From Candidatus Poseidoniales archaeon (GTDB taxonomy: Archaea > Thermoplasmatota > Poseidoniia > Poseidoniales > Poseidoniaceae), in the NCBI GenBank assembly GCA_009887095.1, contig QXYC01000008.1, positions 1 to 64,000 on the forward strand: a stretch of DNA of 64,000 bases. The letters are read 5' to 3'. This document shows, one piece after another, positions 36,001-43,841 of this stretch. The translations under genes and the position numbers were made by a program. Under the pieces are notes generated by a model, which saw nothing but the letters and a program-made list of their open reading frames with translations, was not told the DNA's origin and searched no databases. Position 1 is the first letter of the stretch, and each line of letters begins with the position of its first letter.

Positions 36001-38292
36001 TGTGTTCCAACTGACGGTCCACCCCATGCTGCCCTTCGGGCATTCATCCGGGGCGATGTAGCGCCAGCCGTTCCCCCACGTGATGGCGTAACCATTGTCA
36101 CACTTGCTGGCAGTTTGAACGAGTGAGCCACCATAGGTGGAGTTACCGCCAACATCGCAGAGGTTGTCATTGTCGTCATCGAGGTCTTCGCTTGAGTCTT
36201 GGCACCCATCAGAGTCGTAATCCGTGCTTATTGAGGGCGTCCAACCCATGTTGCCGCGAGGGCAATCATCAGATGTATCCGGTATGCCGTCTTCGTCATC
36301 GTCGAGGTCTTCGTTCGAGTAATCTTTGCAACCATCTTGGTCACGGTCGGTGAGGCTTGTTGAGACCCAACTTAATTCACCGGTTTTACAATCATCAACT
36401 GAGTCATTGACCCCATCATTGTCATCGTCATCGTCTTCGGTGCTGTCGTGGCATCCGTCGGAATCATAATCATTCGCAGCAGACGAAACCCACTGCTGAG
36501 CACCCTGTGCACAATTGTCATCCACGTCGTCAACACCATCGTTGTCGTCATCTGGATCGCATACATCGCCGAGGGAATCGAAATCGTAGTTGTTTTGGTT
36601 GGCATTGGCGTCAACAGGGCAATTATCGCTGGAATCAGACGTTCCATCGTTGTCATCATCGGAATCTTCAGTTGCATCATTACAACCATCACCGTCGACA
36701 TCCGTGGTCGGGTTTGAAACCCAATTGAGCAAACCCTTCGCACACAAATCGGAGCCGTCGGCTACACCATCGTTGTCATCATCAGCGTCCTCACCCGCAT
36801 CACGGCAGCCATCGCTGTCATAATCCGTTGTGGTGCTTGGTGACCATCCGACATCACCATCAGGGCATTGGTCACTGCCGTCGAGGAGTCCATCGTTGTC
36901 ATCGTCGCCATCTTCGCCAGCGTCTTCACAGCCATCACCGTCATTGTCAGTCGCGCTGGAGGAGATCCAATTCAGACTTCCAGCTGGGCAGTCGTCGTCA
37001 TCATCCTCAACGCCGTCATTGTCCTTGTCATCATCTTCTGAATTGTCCTGGCAACCATCACCGTCGTAATCGGTTGAAGGGGTGGAAGTCCAACCCAAAT
37101 CGCCCGTTTGGCAAACATCAGGCGCAAGGTCAAGAACGCCATCATTGTCATCGTCATCGTCTTCGCCGCTGTCTTGACAACCATCTGAATCGTAATCAGT
37201 GGAGGAACTGGGCGCCCATCCAACATCGCCTGTTGGGCAACCATCGGAACCGTCTGCAATTCCATCATTATCGTCATCGTCGTCCTCGGAAGAAGCATCT
37301 TGACAGCCATCGCCATCGTTGTCAGTGGCTGGAGTGGAGGTCCAACTGAGATCACCCGTGGGGCAAGCATCACTTCCATCGGTTACACCGTCATTGTCAT
37401 CATCGGTGTCTTCACCGCTGTCTTGGCAACCATCGCTGTCATAGTCTGTCGAAGGCGATGGAATCCAATTCATATCACCGGTTTCGCAGTCATCAGCGGC
37501 GTCGAGAACGCTGTCATCATCGTCATCGGTGTCTTCACTGCTGTCTTGACAGCCATCAGAATCGTAATCAGTACCGGCGTTGGAAGTCCAACCTTTGTCA
37601 CCTGGCGTGCAAGCATCAAGGCCATCATCGACCCCATCATTGTCATCATCCGTGTCTTCGCTGCTGTCTTGACAACCATCGTCATCATGATCCGTTGCAG
37701 TCGAGGAAATCCAATTCAGTTCACCCGTTGGACAATCGTCAAAGGCATCTGGCTGTCCATCGTTGTCGTCATCAATGTCTTCATTAGTGTCGTCTTTGCA
37801 CCCATCTGAGTCATAGTCTGTCGAAGTTGTTGGCGTCCATCCAATCTCACCCATTGGGCAATCATCATTGGCATCAGAAACTGAATCGTTGTCGTCATCA
37901 TCGTCCTCTGGCTCATTATCACGGCAACCGTCAGAATCGTGGTCTGTGGATGTCGATGATGTCCATCCAAGCACACCTATAGGGCAGTCATCAACGCCAT
38001 CGGCGACCCCATCGTCATCATCATCTGAATCCTCATCTGAATCCCGGCAGCCATCTGAATCGTGGTCGGTGAAGGAGGTGGAATTCCATCCGGTCGCCCC
38101 GTTTGGGCAGGAATCGTCAACGTCACTCACGTTGTCGCCATCCGTATCCGTGCTACGAGTGCTTTCGAGGGAAGTGAATGGGTCCTCTAGTTCAACGATT
38201 GAGGGGTGAATGGCAACCGAAAGAGCGCTGAAAATAAACAAGGCAAGGGAACAGAAAACTGCAAATTTTTTGCGTGTCGCCTCCCCATCCAT
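33094..38292 (-). CDS. Asp-rich calcium-type (thrombospondin-3-like) repeat surface protein
   Basis: 1732 residues from ATG 38292. The frame is open for 18 further codons, but a TATA-like box lies only ~26 bases before this ATG, which points to a leaderless message. An N-terminal signal segment (KKFAVFCSLALFIFSALSVA) leads into about 36 tandem repeats of ~40 residues. Each has DDDNDG, a CPxG...GW block, TDYDSDGC and an acidic ED end, so each carries a calcium-type DxDxDG loop and two Cys. Two repeats differ (LGDVC, LGDPC forms) and one is interrupted by a ~35-residue insert. The C-terminus is a membrane helix (MILGLLAMALVPTGLGALLI). Probably an extended, calcium-stiffened surface stalk or adhesin. 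Binding is not shown by sequence. Confidence 0.85.
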   Translation of the reverse strand: MDGEATRKKFAVFCSLALFIFSALSVAIHPSIVELEDPFTSLESTRSTDTDGDNVSDVDDSCPNGATGWNSTSFTDHDSDGCRDSDEDSDDDDDGVADGVDDCPIGVLGWTSSTSTDHDSDGCRDNEPEDDDDDNDSVSDANDDCPMGEIGWTPTTSTDYDSDGCKDDTNEDIDDDNDGQPDAFDDCPTGELNWISSTATDHDDDGCQDSSEDTDDDNDGVDDGLDACTPGDKGWTSNAGTDYDSDGCQDSSEDTDDDDDSVLDAADDCETGDMNWIPSPSTDYDSDGCQDSGEDTDDDNDGVTDGSDACPTGDLSWTSTPATDNDGDGCQDASSEDDDDDNDGIADGSDGCPTGDVGWAPSSSTDYDSDGCQDSGEDDDDDNDGVLDLAPDVCQTGDLGWTSTPSTDYDGDGCQDNSEDDDKDNDGVEDDDDDCPAGSLNWISSSATDNDGDGCEDAGEDGDDDNDGLLDGSDQCPDGDVGWSPSTTTDYDSDGCRDAGEDADDDNDGVADGSDLCAKGLLNWVSNPTTDVDGDGCNDATEDSDDDNDGTSDSSDNCPVDANANQNNYDFDSLGDVCDPDDDNDGVDDVDDNCAQGAQQWVSSAANDYDSDGCHDSTEDDDDDNDGVNDSVDDCKTGELSWVSTSLTDRDQDGCKDYSNEDLDDDEDGIPDTSDDCPRGNMGWTPSISTDYDSDGCQDSSEDLDDDNDNLCDVGGNSTYGGSLVQTASKCDNGYAITWGNGWRYIAPDECPKGSMGWTVSWNTDRDGDGCNDANEDADDDNDGVSDSSDNCPFHHNPTQADYDSDGLGDPCDNDDDNDGIPDAGFDGNWTLSDDNDKCRFGELGWTSSIANDHDQDGCRDSTEDDDDDNDGLLDSNDDCTPGDIGWTSNSTTDYDGDGCQDDLEDMDDDNDGVIDLNDNCPKGLTGWTPSLTNDYDSDGCKDDTEDDDDDDDGVLDDVDVCVKGDIGWVSSGATDYDSDGCQDAQEDLDDDNDGVRDTDDDCRLGELNWTSTPANDYDSDGCRDLTEDLDDDNDLILDGDDQCMPGDLGWTSNVSSDHDGDGCNDASEDDDDDNDGVTDNLDDCPTGEVGWIAVNQDGGGVVTDYDDDGCRDASEDMDDDNDRVFDLDDSCPKGIDNWPLILSPYTDHDGDGCLDQFHPSYNLEEDLDDDDDGILDVADLCHYGDINWISSIMTDHDADGCRDETEDDDDDNDTITDSEDQCPRGDIGWLPSAETDFDSDGCQDDMEDDDDDNDGVTDYLDLCQNTILDWTSEEGTDHDYDGCKDDVEDDDDDNDGVLDDVDDCPTGWIGWLSSPVAGLDYDQDGCYDQYEDDDWDNDGMLNGQDACKAGALDWTAGPTTDYDNDGCQDSTEDSDDDNDMVSDIFDDCSKGIMGWISSELTDHDGDGCNDAEEDEDDDNDTFSDTDDVCPLGFTNWEPTDMLDRDQDGCLDQQEDDDDDNDGVPDADDDCPVGDVEWTSSLVTDYDTDGCQDMNEDLDDDNDLVLDLSDDCPTGELGWISYEETDFDGDGCQDLSEDLDDDNDLVPDTLDFCGKESTNWESNIETDFDSDGCEDEFEDDDDDNDGVPDYLDVCQRGEMDWISDPVLDYDGDGCRDSDEDLDDDNDGVADIDDSCQKGDLEWQSYNQTDSDADGCQDKTEDIDYEDPEDNNETGIDCNPYITTCEDDEEEKEPDADETSSEESVQSMILGLLAMALVPTGLGALLIAYRIQW
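33330..38160 (-). repeat. Tandem ~120-bp coding repeats (about 36 units)
   Basis: The Asp-rich protein is encoded by direct repeats of ~120 bases. Units are diverged at the DNA level, with mixed Asp codons, so they are not recent identical copies. On the plus strand they appear as repeated GTCATCATC-type tracts, which also create many false antisense reading frames. Confidence 0.8.
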
Positions 38293-38314
38293 GCTAAAAG
38301 GTAAGGGAGTGGTC

Positions 38315-38323
38315 TTTTTATCC
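38315..38323 (-). promoter_or_regulatory. TATA box of the Asp-rich repeat gene
   Basis: Minus strand GGATAAAAA is centred ~26 bases before ATG 38292. In archaea transcription starts ~25 bases after the TATA box, so the message would begin at or next to this ATG. No Shine-Dalgarno is seen, in keeping with a leaderless transcript. Confidence 0.5.
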
Positions 38324-38422
38324 TTCCGTTTGGCATTGTAAAGCACAAATTCACCAGTTCTTCTTCGTTTCTGCTCTCACTTAGTGGTATTGGCTTTAGG
38401 ATTGCTCGATGAAAAGAACTTC

Positions 38423-38884
38423 ATGCCACAACAGGAAGCCACAAGCATGGTCGGAGTGCGAGTCTTTGGCGATGTTGATTCGCACCAAGGTTGGGTGAAG
38501 CAATCTGGGTTCGATGTTTCCTCAGATGATGACAACGCATCCCGGGTGCTCATTTGCACATATGACAACAGGTCAGAAGACCCCTTGCTTCGACTCGATG
38601 GGACGATTTCTCCGATGCGGGAAGCCATGACTTTTGTTCAAGTAAATGAGGTGAAATGCGTCGTTTTGGTCACCGATGGGGCAGGGTACGCTGGAACGCG
38701 AAAGGTTCCAAACGCGCCGGCAAGCGCAACCTTCGTCGATGTTCACGGCATGGGCAGCCTCACATCCGAAGTGCTCGCCAACATTGCAATCAAGGCTGGC
38801 GCCCAAGTGACCATCATCCAGGGCGACCCATTGACGCAAGAAGAAACACGAACTGCAATCATTGATGCACTCAAACAAATCTGA
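38423..38884 (+). CDS. Unknown soluble protein
   Basis: 153 residues from ATG 38423; GTG 38384 and ATG 38447 are alternatives. No signal peptide or membrane segment is visible. It has a Rossmann-like alternation of hydrophobic strands (RVLICTYDN, KCVVLVTDGAG, QVTIIQGDP) and conserved-looking turns (DGAGYAG, VHGMGSLTSEV), but no family I can name. It is divergent from the repeat-protein gene and lies 53 bases upstream of the glutaredoxin gene, so it may share a transcript with it. Confidence 0.7.
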   Translation: MPQQEATSMVGVRVFGDVDSHQGWVKQSGFDVSSDDDNASRVLICTYDNRSEDPLLRLDGTISPMREAMTFVQVNEVKCVVLVTDGAGYAGTRKVPNAPASATFVDVHGMGSLTSEVLANIAIKAGAQVTIIQGDPLTQEETRTAIIDALKQI

Positions 38885-38937
38885 GTATTTTGTGGCCTGT
38901 TCAGTGCGTTAAAGTAGGTTCGTCGTTTCGAAGCACC

Positions 38938-39213
38938 ATGAGCGAATCAGTCGTGCTAAACGATGCGGCAAAAGCAGACACAGACTTTCTTCTTTACACT
39001 GGTAACTTTTGTGGCTACTGCACCGCTGCCAAGCGATTATTGGAGCGAAAAGGGCTTGCATTCACCGAACTTAATTTCGACGCTGGCGATGCGGATCGAC
39101 ATGAAATTGTTGAGGCAACAGGCCACCGCACCGTGCCAGTCATTCTTGACCTACGACAGGAACAACCCGTTTTCATCGGTGGTTTCACCGAATTACAGTC
39201 ATACTTGTCCTAA
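38938..39213 (+). CDS. Glutaredoxin-like protein
   Basis: 91 residues from ATG 38938. It has a thioredoxin fold with the dithiol motif CGYC (C25, C28), the cis-Pro segment TVPVI and a GGFTEL glutathione-site-like turn. It would reduce protein disulfides or ribonucleotide reductase; the physiological thiol in this group is not clear. Its last 15 bases overlap the convergent hydrolase gene. Confidence 0.88.
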   Translation: MSESVVLNDAAKADTDFLLYTGNFCGYCTAAKRLLERKGLAFTELNFDAGDADRHEIVEATGHRTVPVILDLRQEQPVFIGGFTELQSYLS

Positions 39214-39807
39214 GGCAGTCAGCCACTCTTTGAGCGCATCATGGTGCTCCATTGGAATCATATGGCCCTTCTTGTGCTCAATCAATTCAAGTGCCCAACC
39301 TGCTGCTTCAAAGGTGTGAGCAACCGCCCATCCATCCTGTATCGACACCCGAACGTCCCGCTCACCGTGCATCCAGAACAGGTGTTTTGAATCAAGTTCT
39401 GACAAACGGAGCCCCAATTCCATTCCGCGAACCAATCGTGTTCCGATGGCCACGACACCGATGATTCGATCTGCCATTGGCAATTGTAACATTTCTTGAG
39501 CCATCGCACCACCCTGTGAGAAACCACCAACGACAAGAGGTCCCATTGGCGCCTGTTCAGCAATTAATTGCTCGAGTTGTGAAAGGCTTGAGTCAACATC
39601 AATCAGTTCCCTTCTCGAGAGGTTCATGCGTCGCGTTGCATCGGCATCTTCGTTCTCATACCGCCACCATGTGCGACCCCTTCGAGGATGCATGTACCGC
39701 GCTTCGGGGACAATTAAGGTCCATCCTTCAGGGAGGACTTTTTCGGCGAATGGACGCATCATGCTGGCATCGCCAGTCATTCCGTGCATCATTACCAAGG
39801 TAGGCAT
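39199..39807 (-). CDS. Alpha/beta hydrolase, phospholipase/carboxylesterase family
   Basis: 202 residues. The catalytic triad is visible: Ser in GFSQGGAMA, Asp in HGERDVRV and His in KKGHMIP. The N-terminal LVMMHGMTGD supplies the oxyanion region. Short esterases of this family hydrolyse acyl esters, including thioesters on proteins; the substrate is unknown. The upstream lipoprotein gene ends 9 bases before it, so the two probably form an operon. Confidence 0.87.
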   Translation of the reverse strand: MPTLVMMHGMTGDASMMRPFAEKVLPEGWTLIVPEARYMHPRRGRTWWRYENEDADATRRMNLSRRELIDVDSSLSQLEQLIAEQAPMGPLVVGGFSQGGAMAQEMLQLPMADRIIGVVAIGTRLVRGMELGLRLSELDSKHLFWMHGERDVRVSIQDGWAVAHTFEAAGWALELIEHKKGHMIPMEHHDALKEWLTALGQV

Positions 39808-39816
39808 GAGAACGCC

Positions 39817-40788
39817 TCAGAGGGTGTATTCGAAGACTTGAGCGCCCGCTACCCGGAGATGAATGAACGACTCTTGCCCACGGACTGTGATGGTGAGCGA
39901 GTATTCTCCTGAGTTCGAAGGGATGGTTCCGATAGCGCCTTTCTCTGTTGCTCCTGAGCCCCATGCACGGGTCAGTGGGGATGCACCTGCGTGGTCCTTC
40001 ATTGAGAGCGATCCCGAGGCTGGCCCACCGGACGCAATTTCTACATCGAGGTACCATACAAGTGTGTCCCAATCTCCATCGTTTGGATGACCTTCATCGA
40101 GGAATGTGTCGTAGACATCTTGGTCGTTCTCTTCATACAGAGAATCAAGTAAATCACGAGCGCGGTAGAAATATACGTCGCCAGTGTAGCCACTTCGAGC
40201 TAGGTTGAGATCCATTCGCAACTGACGGACACCTTCAGCATCCGTCCATACAAAACTCTCCATGAACCCCTTGCTGCCGCTGAATGTGTACTTTAGTTCG
40301 TGCCCTTCTGCAGAAATGGCGGTCACACGTGCGTTGCCGTTGGTGATCGAATCAGTGGTTGCTGTCCACTCTTGTCCCAGCAGCGTGAATGTCCATGTGT
40401 CCCCAACTGTCCATGGGAAGGAAAAGACAGATTGTGCCTCTCCATTTTCATACACAGACAAGCCAGCCATGGTCACACGCCCCAAAAACGGATTATGGTT
40501 GATCACAGCATGGCGTTGCGCTTCTCGTTCGGATGAGATGCCAAGTTGGTACAGACCTTCCCCTTCATCGATTTCAGCGACGACCAAGCGAGCGCTGTCT
40601 TCACCAAACTGTGGCGTGATGAATGTGTAGAGCCACTGATCGCCGACCTCCCACTCAGGAAGCGCCTTCTGGGCTTCTGTCGTCGTGTCTTCTGATGAAC
40701 CAGCCATTGTACCGTCTGTGCAGCCTGCGAGTGTGGTCGAGCAGACGAACAGCGCCACGAGGACGAGTGCACGTAGGCTTCCCTTCAT
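39817..40788 (-). CDS. Secreted lipoprotein of unknown function
   Basis: 323 residues. The N-terminus is a lipoprotein signal (LVLVALFVCSTTLAGC) with the lipobox LAGC, so C23 would be lipidated. The mature part is beta-rich with repeated WxVGDxW and WTFTLLG patterns, and ends in a short Ig-like domain. There are no catalytic motifs I recognise. It would sit on the outer face of the membrane. The pyrophosphatase gene ends 49 bases upstream. Confidence 0.75.
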   Translation of the reverse strand: MKGSLRALVLVALFVCSTTLAGCTDGTMAGSSEDTTTEAQKALPEWEVGDQWLYTFITPQFGEDSARLVVAEIDEGEGLYQLGISSEREAQRHAVINHNPFLGRVTMAGLSVYENGEAQSVFSFPWTVGDTWTFTLLGQEWTATTDSITNGNARVTAISAEGHELKYTFSGSKGFMESFVWTDAEGVRQLRMDLNLARSGYTGDVYFYRARDLLDSLYEENDQDVYDTFLDEGHPNDGDWDTLVWYLDVEIASGGPASGSLSMKDHAGASPLTRAWGSGATEKGAIGTIPSNSGEYSLTITVRGQESFIHLRVAGAQVFEYTL

Positions 40789-40837
40789 GTTCTTCCGTAC
40801 AGTGAGGCCTTCAAGAGCCTAACGCTTGGCAGGGGTA

Positions 40838-42919
40838 TCAAAGAAGACCAGTCTCACTTAGCTTTCCAGTTCCAGCCATCACGACAGCAACAATGGACAT
40901 CAACTTGATGAGAATGTTGAGCGAAGGACCGGAGGTGTCCTTGAATGGATCGCCGACTGTGTCGCCAATGATGGCGGCATCGTGAGCATTATCGCCTTTC
41001 TTGGCACCCTCAATGTGGCCCTGTTCGATTGCTTTCTTGGCATTGTCCCATGCACCACCAGCGTTGGCCATGAAGAGCGCCATGAGCACACCGGTGACGA
41101 GGGAACCGGCAAGAAGACCGCCAAGGGCGTTGTATCCAAGGCTGAAACCAACAATCACTGGAGCCACAATCGCGACGACACCTGGTCCGACCATTTCACG
41201 GAGAGCGGCCTTGGTCGAGATATCAACACAGGTTTGGGAATCTGGCTTCACGCCTTCCTTACCTTCAAGAAGACCAGGAATTTCCCTGAATTGGCGTCGG
41301 ATTTCGACAACCATGTCACCTGCAGCCTTACCGACTGAGGTCATGGTCATTGCAGCCACCACAAATGGAAGACCGCCACCAATCAGAAGTCCAATAACAA
41401 CTATTGGTTCAGTGAGTTCAAGGTTCAACTTGTCAGCACCGATGGCTGCAGTGTATGCTGCAAAGAGTGCGAGAGCGGTGAGTGCAGCAGATCCGATGGC
41501 GAATCCTTTGCCGACTGCAGCAGTTGTGTTTCCGATTGAATCGAGTTCGTCGGTGATGGCACGAACATCGTCGCCAAGAGCACACATTTCTGCAATACCG
41601 CCAGCGTTGTCAGCAACAGGCCCGTAGGCGTCAACAGTCATTGTGACACCCACTGTTCCGAGCATGCCCATTGCGGCCATTGCGATGCAGTACAGCCCGT
41701 ATTTGTCGCCACCAAACTCATTGGCTCCAAGGATACCAAGAGAGATGAGAAGCACTGGGATGAACGTCGACATCATACCAACAGACAATCCTGCGATTGC
41801 GTTGGTTGCTGGGCCAGTCTTGGACATCTCACCAATGTGAGGGATTGCCTTTGTCTTGATACCGAACACAGGTTCAATTCCGGTGTAGTATTCAGTGACA
41901 AGGCCGATCAAGATACCGATGACGCTTCCGAGAACAACGGAGTGCATGATGCCGTAATTGACTTCAATGAGTCCGAGATTGATTGCGAGGTAGCCACCTG
42001 CCCAAAACAAAACCGCAGCGATGAATGTGGTGTTTCGCAACGCTGCTGCAGGGTCTTTACCGTTCTTGAGGAAGGACATTGAGAACACACCAATGATGGA
42101 GGCAGTGTACCCGATGAATCCGAGAAGGATTGGGAGAAGCACATAATCTCCAGCGCTTGCCGTATCGAAGTCGTTTGCAATGATCATTGCTGCGATGATG
42201 GATCCGACGAAGGATTCGAAGATATCCGCACCCATTCCAGCGACGTCGCCGACGTTGTCACCGACGTTGTCTGCAATGACGCCCGGGTTGCGTGGGTCGT
42301 CTTCAGGAATACCTGCTTCAACCTTACCAACGAGGTCTGCACCGACGTCAGCAGCCTTGGTGTAAATACCGCCACCGACACGAGCGAAGAGGGCAATGGA
42401 TGATGCACCCATACCGAAACCTGCAGCAGCGCTGACTGGATTCATCACACCGTCAGTAGTTTCCCCAGCGCTTAGCCAGAAAGCGATGAGCGAGATTCCG
42501 AGAAGCCCAAGTCCTCCAACGGAAAGGCCCATGACGGCCCCGCCGTTGTATGAAACTGCGAGTGCACCAGCTTGTCCGTCGTTCTTGGCAGCCATTGCGG
42601 TTCGACCGTTTGCGGAGGTTGCAGCTCGCATTCCAGAGAATCCTGCGAGCACGGATGCAATTGCACCTGCAAAGAATGCAATCGCCGTTTCGATGTCGTT
42701 AAGCCATGCGAGGACAGCACCAACGACGACGACGAACACACTGAGAACTTTGTATTCTGCAAAGAGGAACGCCATGGCTCCATCTTGGATTTCTTGAGTG
42801 ATTTCCGCAACTTTGTCATTGTCAATCTTCACTTTGTTTACTTGTTGGTAAAGCACAAACGCAATGACAAGTCCGACGAGACCTGCACCTGCGGCAATCA
42901 TTGGTATATTTTCCATCAT
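40838..42919 (-). CDS. hppA: Membrane-bound ion-translocating pyrophosphatase
   Basis: 693 residues with ~16 membrane helices, full length. It couples pyrophosphate hydrolysis to H+ or Na+ pumping. The substrate site is intact: [20 protein letters not shown], then [19 protein letters not shown], and the C-terminal [16 protein letters not shown]. In [18 protein letters not shown] an Ala occupies the position that is Lys in K+-independent enzymes, so I infer the K+-dependent subfamily. Whether the pumped ion is H+ or Na+ cannot be settled by eye. Two adjacent Met codons (42919, 42916) make the exact start uncertain; AGGTG lies just upstream. Confidence 0.95.
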   Translation of the reverse strand: MMENIPMIAAGAGLVGLVIAFVLYQQVNKVKIDNDKVAEITQEIQDGAMAFLFAEYKVLSVFVVVVGAVLAWLNDIETAIAFFAGAIASVLAGFSGMRAATSANGRTAMAAKNDGQAGALAVSYNGGAVMGLSVGGLGLLGISLIAFWLSAGETTDGVMNPVSAAAGFGMGASSIALFARVGGGIYTKAADVGADLVGKVEAGIPEDDPRNPGVIADNVGDNVGDVAGMGADIFESFVGSIIAAMIIANDFDTASAGDYVLLPILLGFIGYTASIIGVFSMSFLKNGKDPAAALRNTTFIAAVLFWAGGYLAINLGLIEVNYGIMHSVVLGSVIGILIGLVTEYYTGIEPVFGIKTKAIPHIGEMSKTGPATNAIAGLSVGMMSTFIPVLLISLGILGANEFGGDKYGLYCIAMAAMGMLGTVGVTMTVDAYGPVADNAGGIAEMCALGDDVRAITDELDSIGNTTAAVGKGFAIGSAALTALALFAAYTAAIGADKLNLELTEPIVVIGLLIGGGLPFVVAAMTMTSVGKAAGDMVVEIRRQFREIPGLLEGKEGVKPDSQTCVDISTKAALREMVGPGVVAIVAPVIVGFSLGYNALGGLLAGSLVTGVLMALFMANAGGAWDNAKKAIEQGHIEGAKKGDNAHDAAIIGDTVGDPFKDTSGPSLNILIKLMSIVAVVMAGTGKLSETGLL

Positions 42920-43083
42920 AATAGAACACCTGTGCCTCGGCGACCAAAGAACCCCTCATAAGTGGTTCCCCCTGTAAAACACCTTATTCCGTACTTTTTC
43001 AGACCGTTCTGTGTTCACCACGAGGCTTTTCTGAATCGCACCAGCAAGCAATCGTTGAAAGAGGAGAAACCCGAGGCGGACTC

Positions 43084-43422
43084 ATGACCATCACCGCCGA
43101 GGAGGTGCTTGCCGAAATTGGGCCGGTGCAAGAAATCCTTGACGAACACGATGGCGTCGTGACCGTACTCGACACCAGCGATGGCAACATTATGCTCTCG
43201 CTTGATGGAGGTTGCAATGGTTGCTCCTCAACGCCTATGACGGCCATGCAAATCTATTATTCACTCAAAAAACTCGAAGCGATCAACGACGTCATCTTCG
43301 TGAACGGCGAGTTGCCGGAGTACATGCGAACCTTCATCGACCAAAAAATGGCCAAAGAAGCCATGGCTGGCAACTCCACTGCTGAGGATGAAGGCCCACA
43401 GCCCAAGGGCGAAATTGTCTGA
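43084..43422 (+). CDS. NifU-like iron-sulfur scaffold domain protein
   Basis: 112 residues. The first ~75 match the NifU C-terminal (Nfu) domain: EEVLAEIGPVQEIL, then MLSLDGGCNGCSSTPMT with the cluster-binding pair C44/C47. It should hold or deliver [4Fe-4S] clusters. The last ~25 residues are an acidic, disordered-looking tail. The gene is divergent from the pyrophosphatase and its stop codon abuts that of the convergent small membrane protein. Confidence 0.85.
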   Translation: MTITAEEVLAEIGPVQEILDEHDGVVTVLDTSDGNIMLSLDGGCNGCSSTPMTAMQIYYSLKKLEAINDVIFVNGELPEYMRTFIDQKMAKEAMAGNSTAEDEGPQPKGEIV

Positions 43423-43752
43423 TCACTCTTCGCCTTTGTCTTTGCCGATGGTGTGAGGATTAGCACCGAAGGACACATTTTCTCCTTTGATGTTCATTCG
43501 AGCTGAAATTGCAAGCACAATGCACACCACCGAGAGCGGTTTCGGCAGGTAGTTCGAACCCCACAACGTCCCACCCGAAAGAGATAGCCACCATAACACA
43601 CCGGCTGCTGCGATGAGGGTGAGTGCGATGATGTTCTGAACGATTTGTTCCACCGAAGGTGAACGAGAAAAGGTCGCAATGAAGGTGAACAATATTGCAG
43701 ATAGGCCACAAAGCCCTTCCGCCAATCGTTCGATGGTTGCTGGGTCGACCAT
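43423..43752 (-). CDS. Small membrane protein of unknown function
   Basis: 109 residues from ATG 43752, with a possible upstream start at 43809. Three hydrophobic helices (LCGLSAILFTFIATFS, IVQNIIALTLIAAAGVLWWL, PLSVVCIVLAISARM) are followed by a basic/acidic cytoplasmic tail. No family recognised. Confidence 0.6.
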   Translation of the reverse strand: MVDPATIERLAEGLCGLSAILFTFIATFSRSPSVEQIVQNIIALTLIAAAGVLWWLSLSGGTLWGSNYLPKPLSVVCIVLAISARMNIKGENVSFGANPHTIGKDKGEE

Positions 43753-43841
43753 AGTAAAGGCACGAGCCCGCAGTTCTTCAATGTGAAGTCCACATCCTTT
43801 CAAACGCAATCTTTGACAAGGGTCGCCGGTTCAGCAGAACC

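Noticed and set aside
36828-37349. His/Arg-rich plus-strand frames across the repeat gene
   Set aside because: They are the antisense of GAT/GAC-rich repeats, with no start context or protein-like composition.
33300-38200. Possible CRISPR or satellite array because of regular ~120-bp repeats
   Set aside because: The periodicity is explained by a translated Asp-rich protein repeat; units lack identical repeats and unique spacers.
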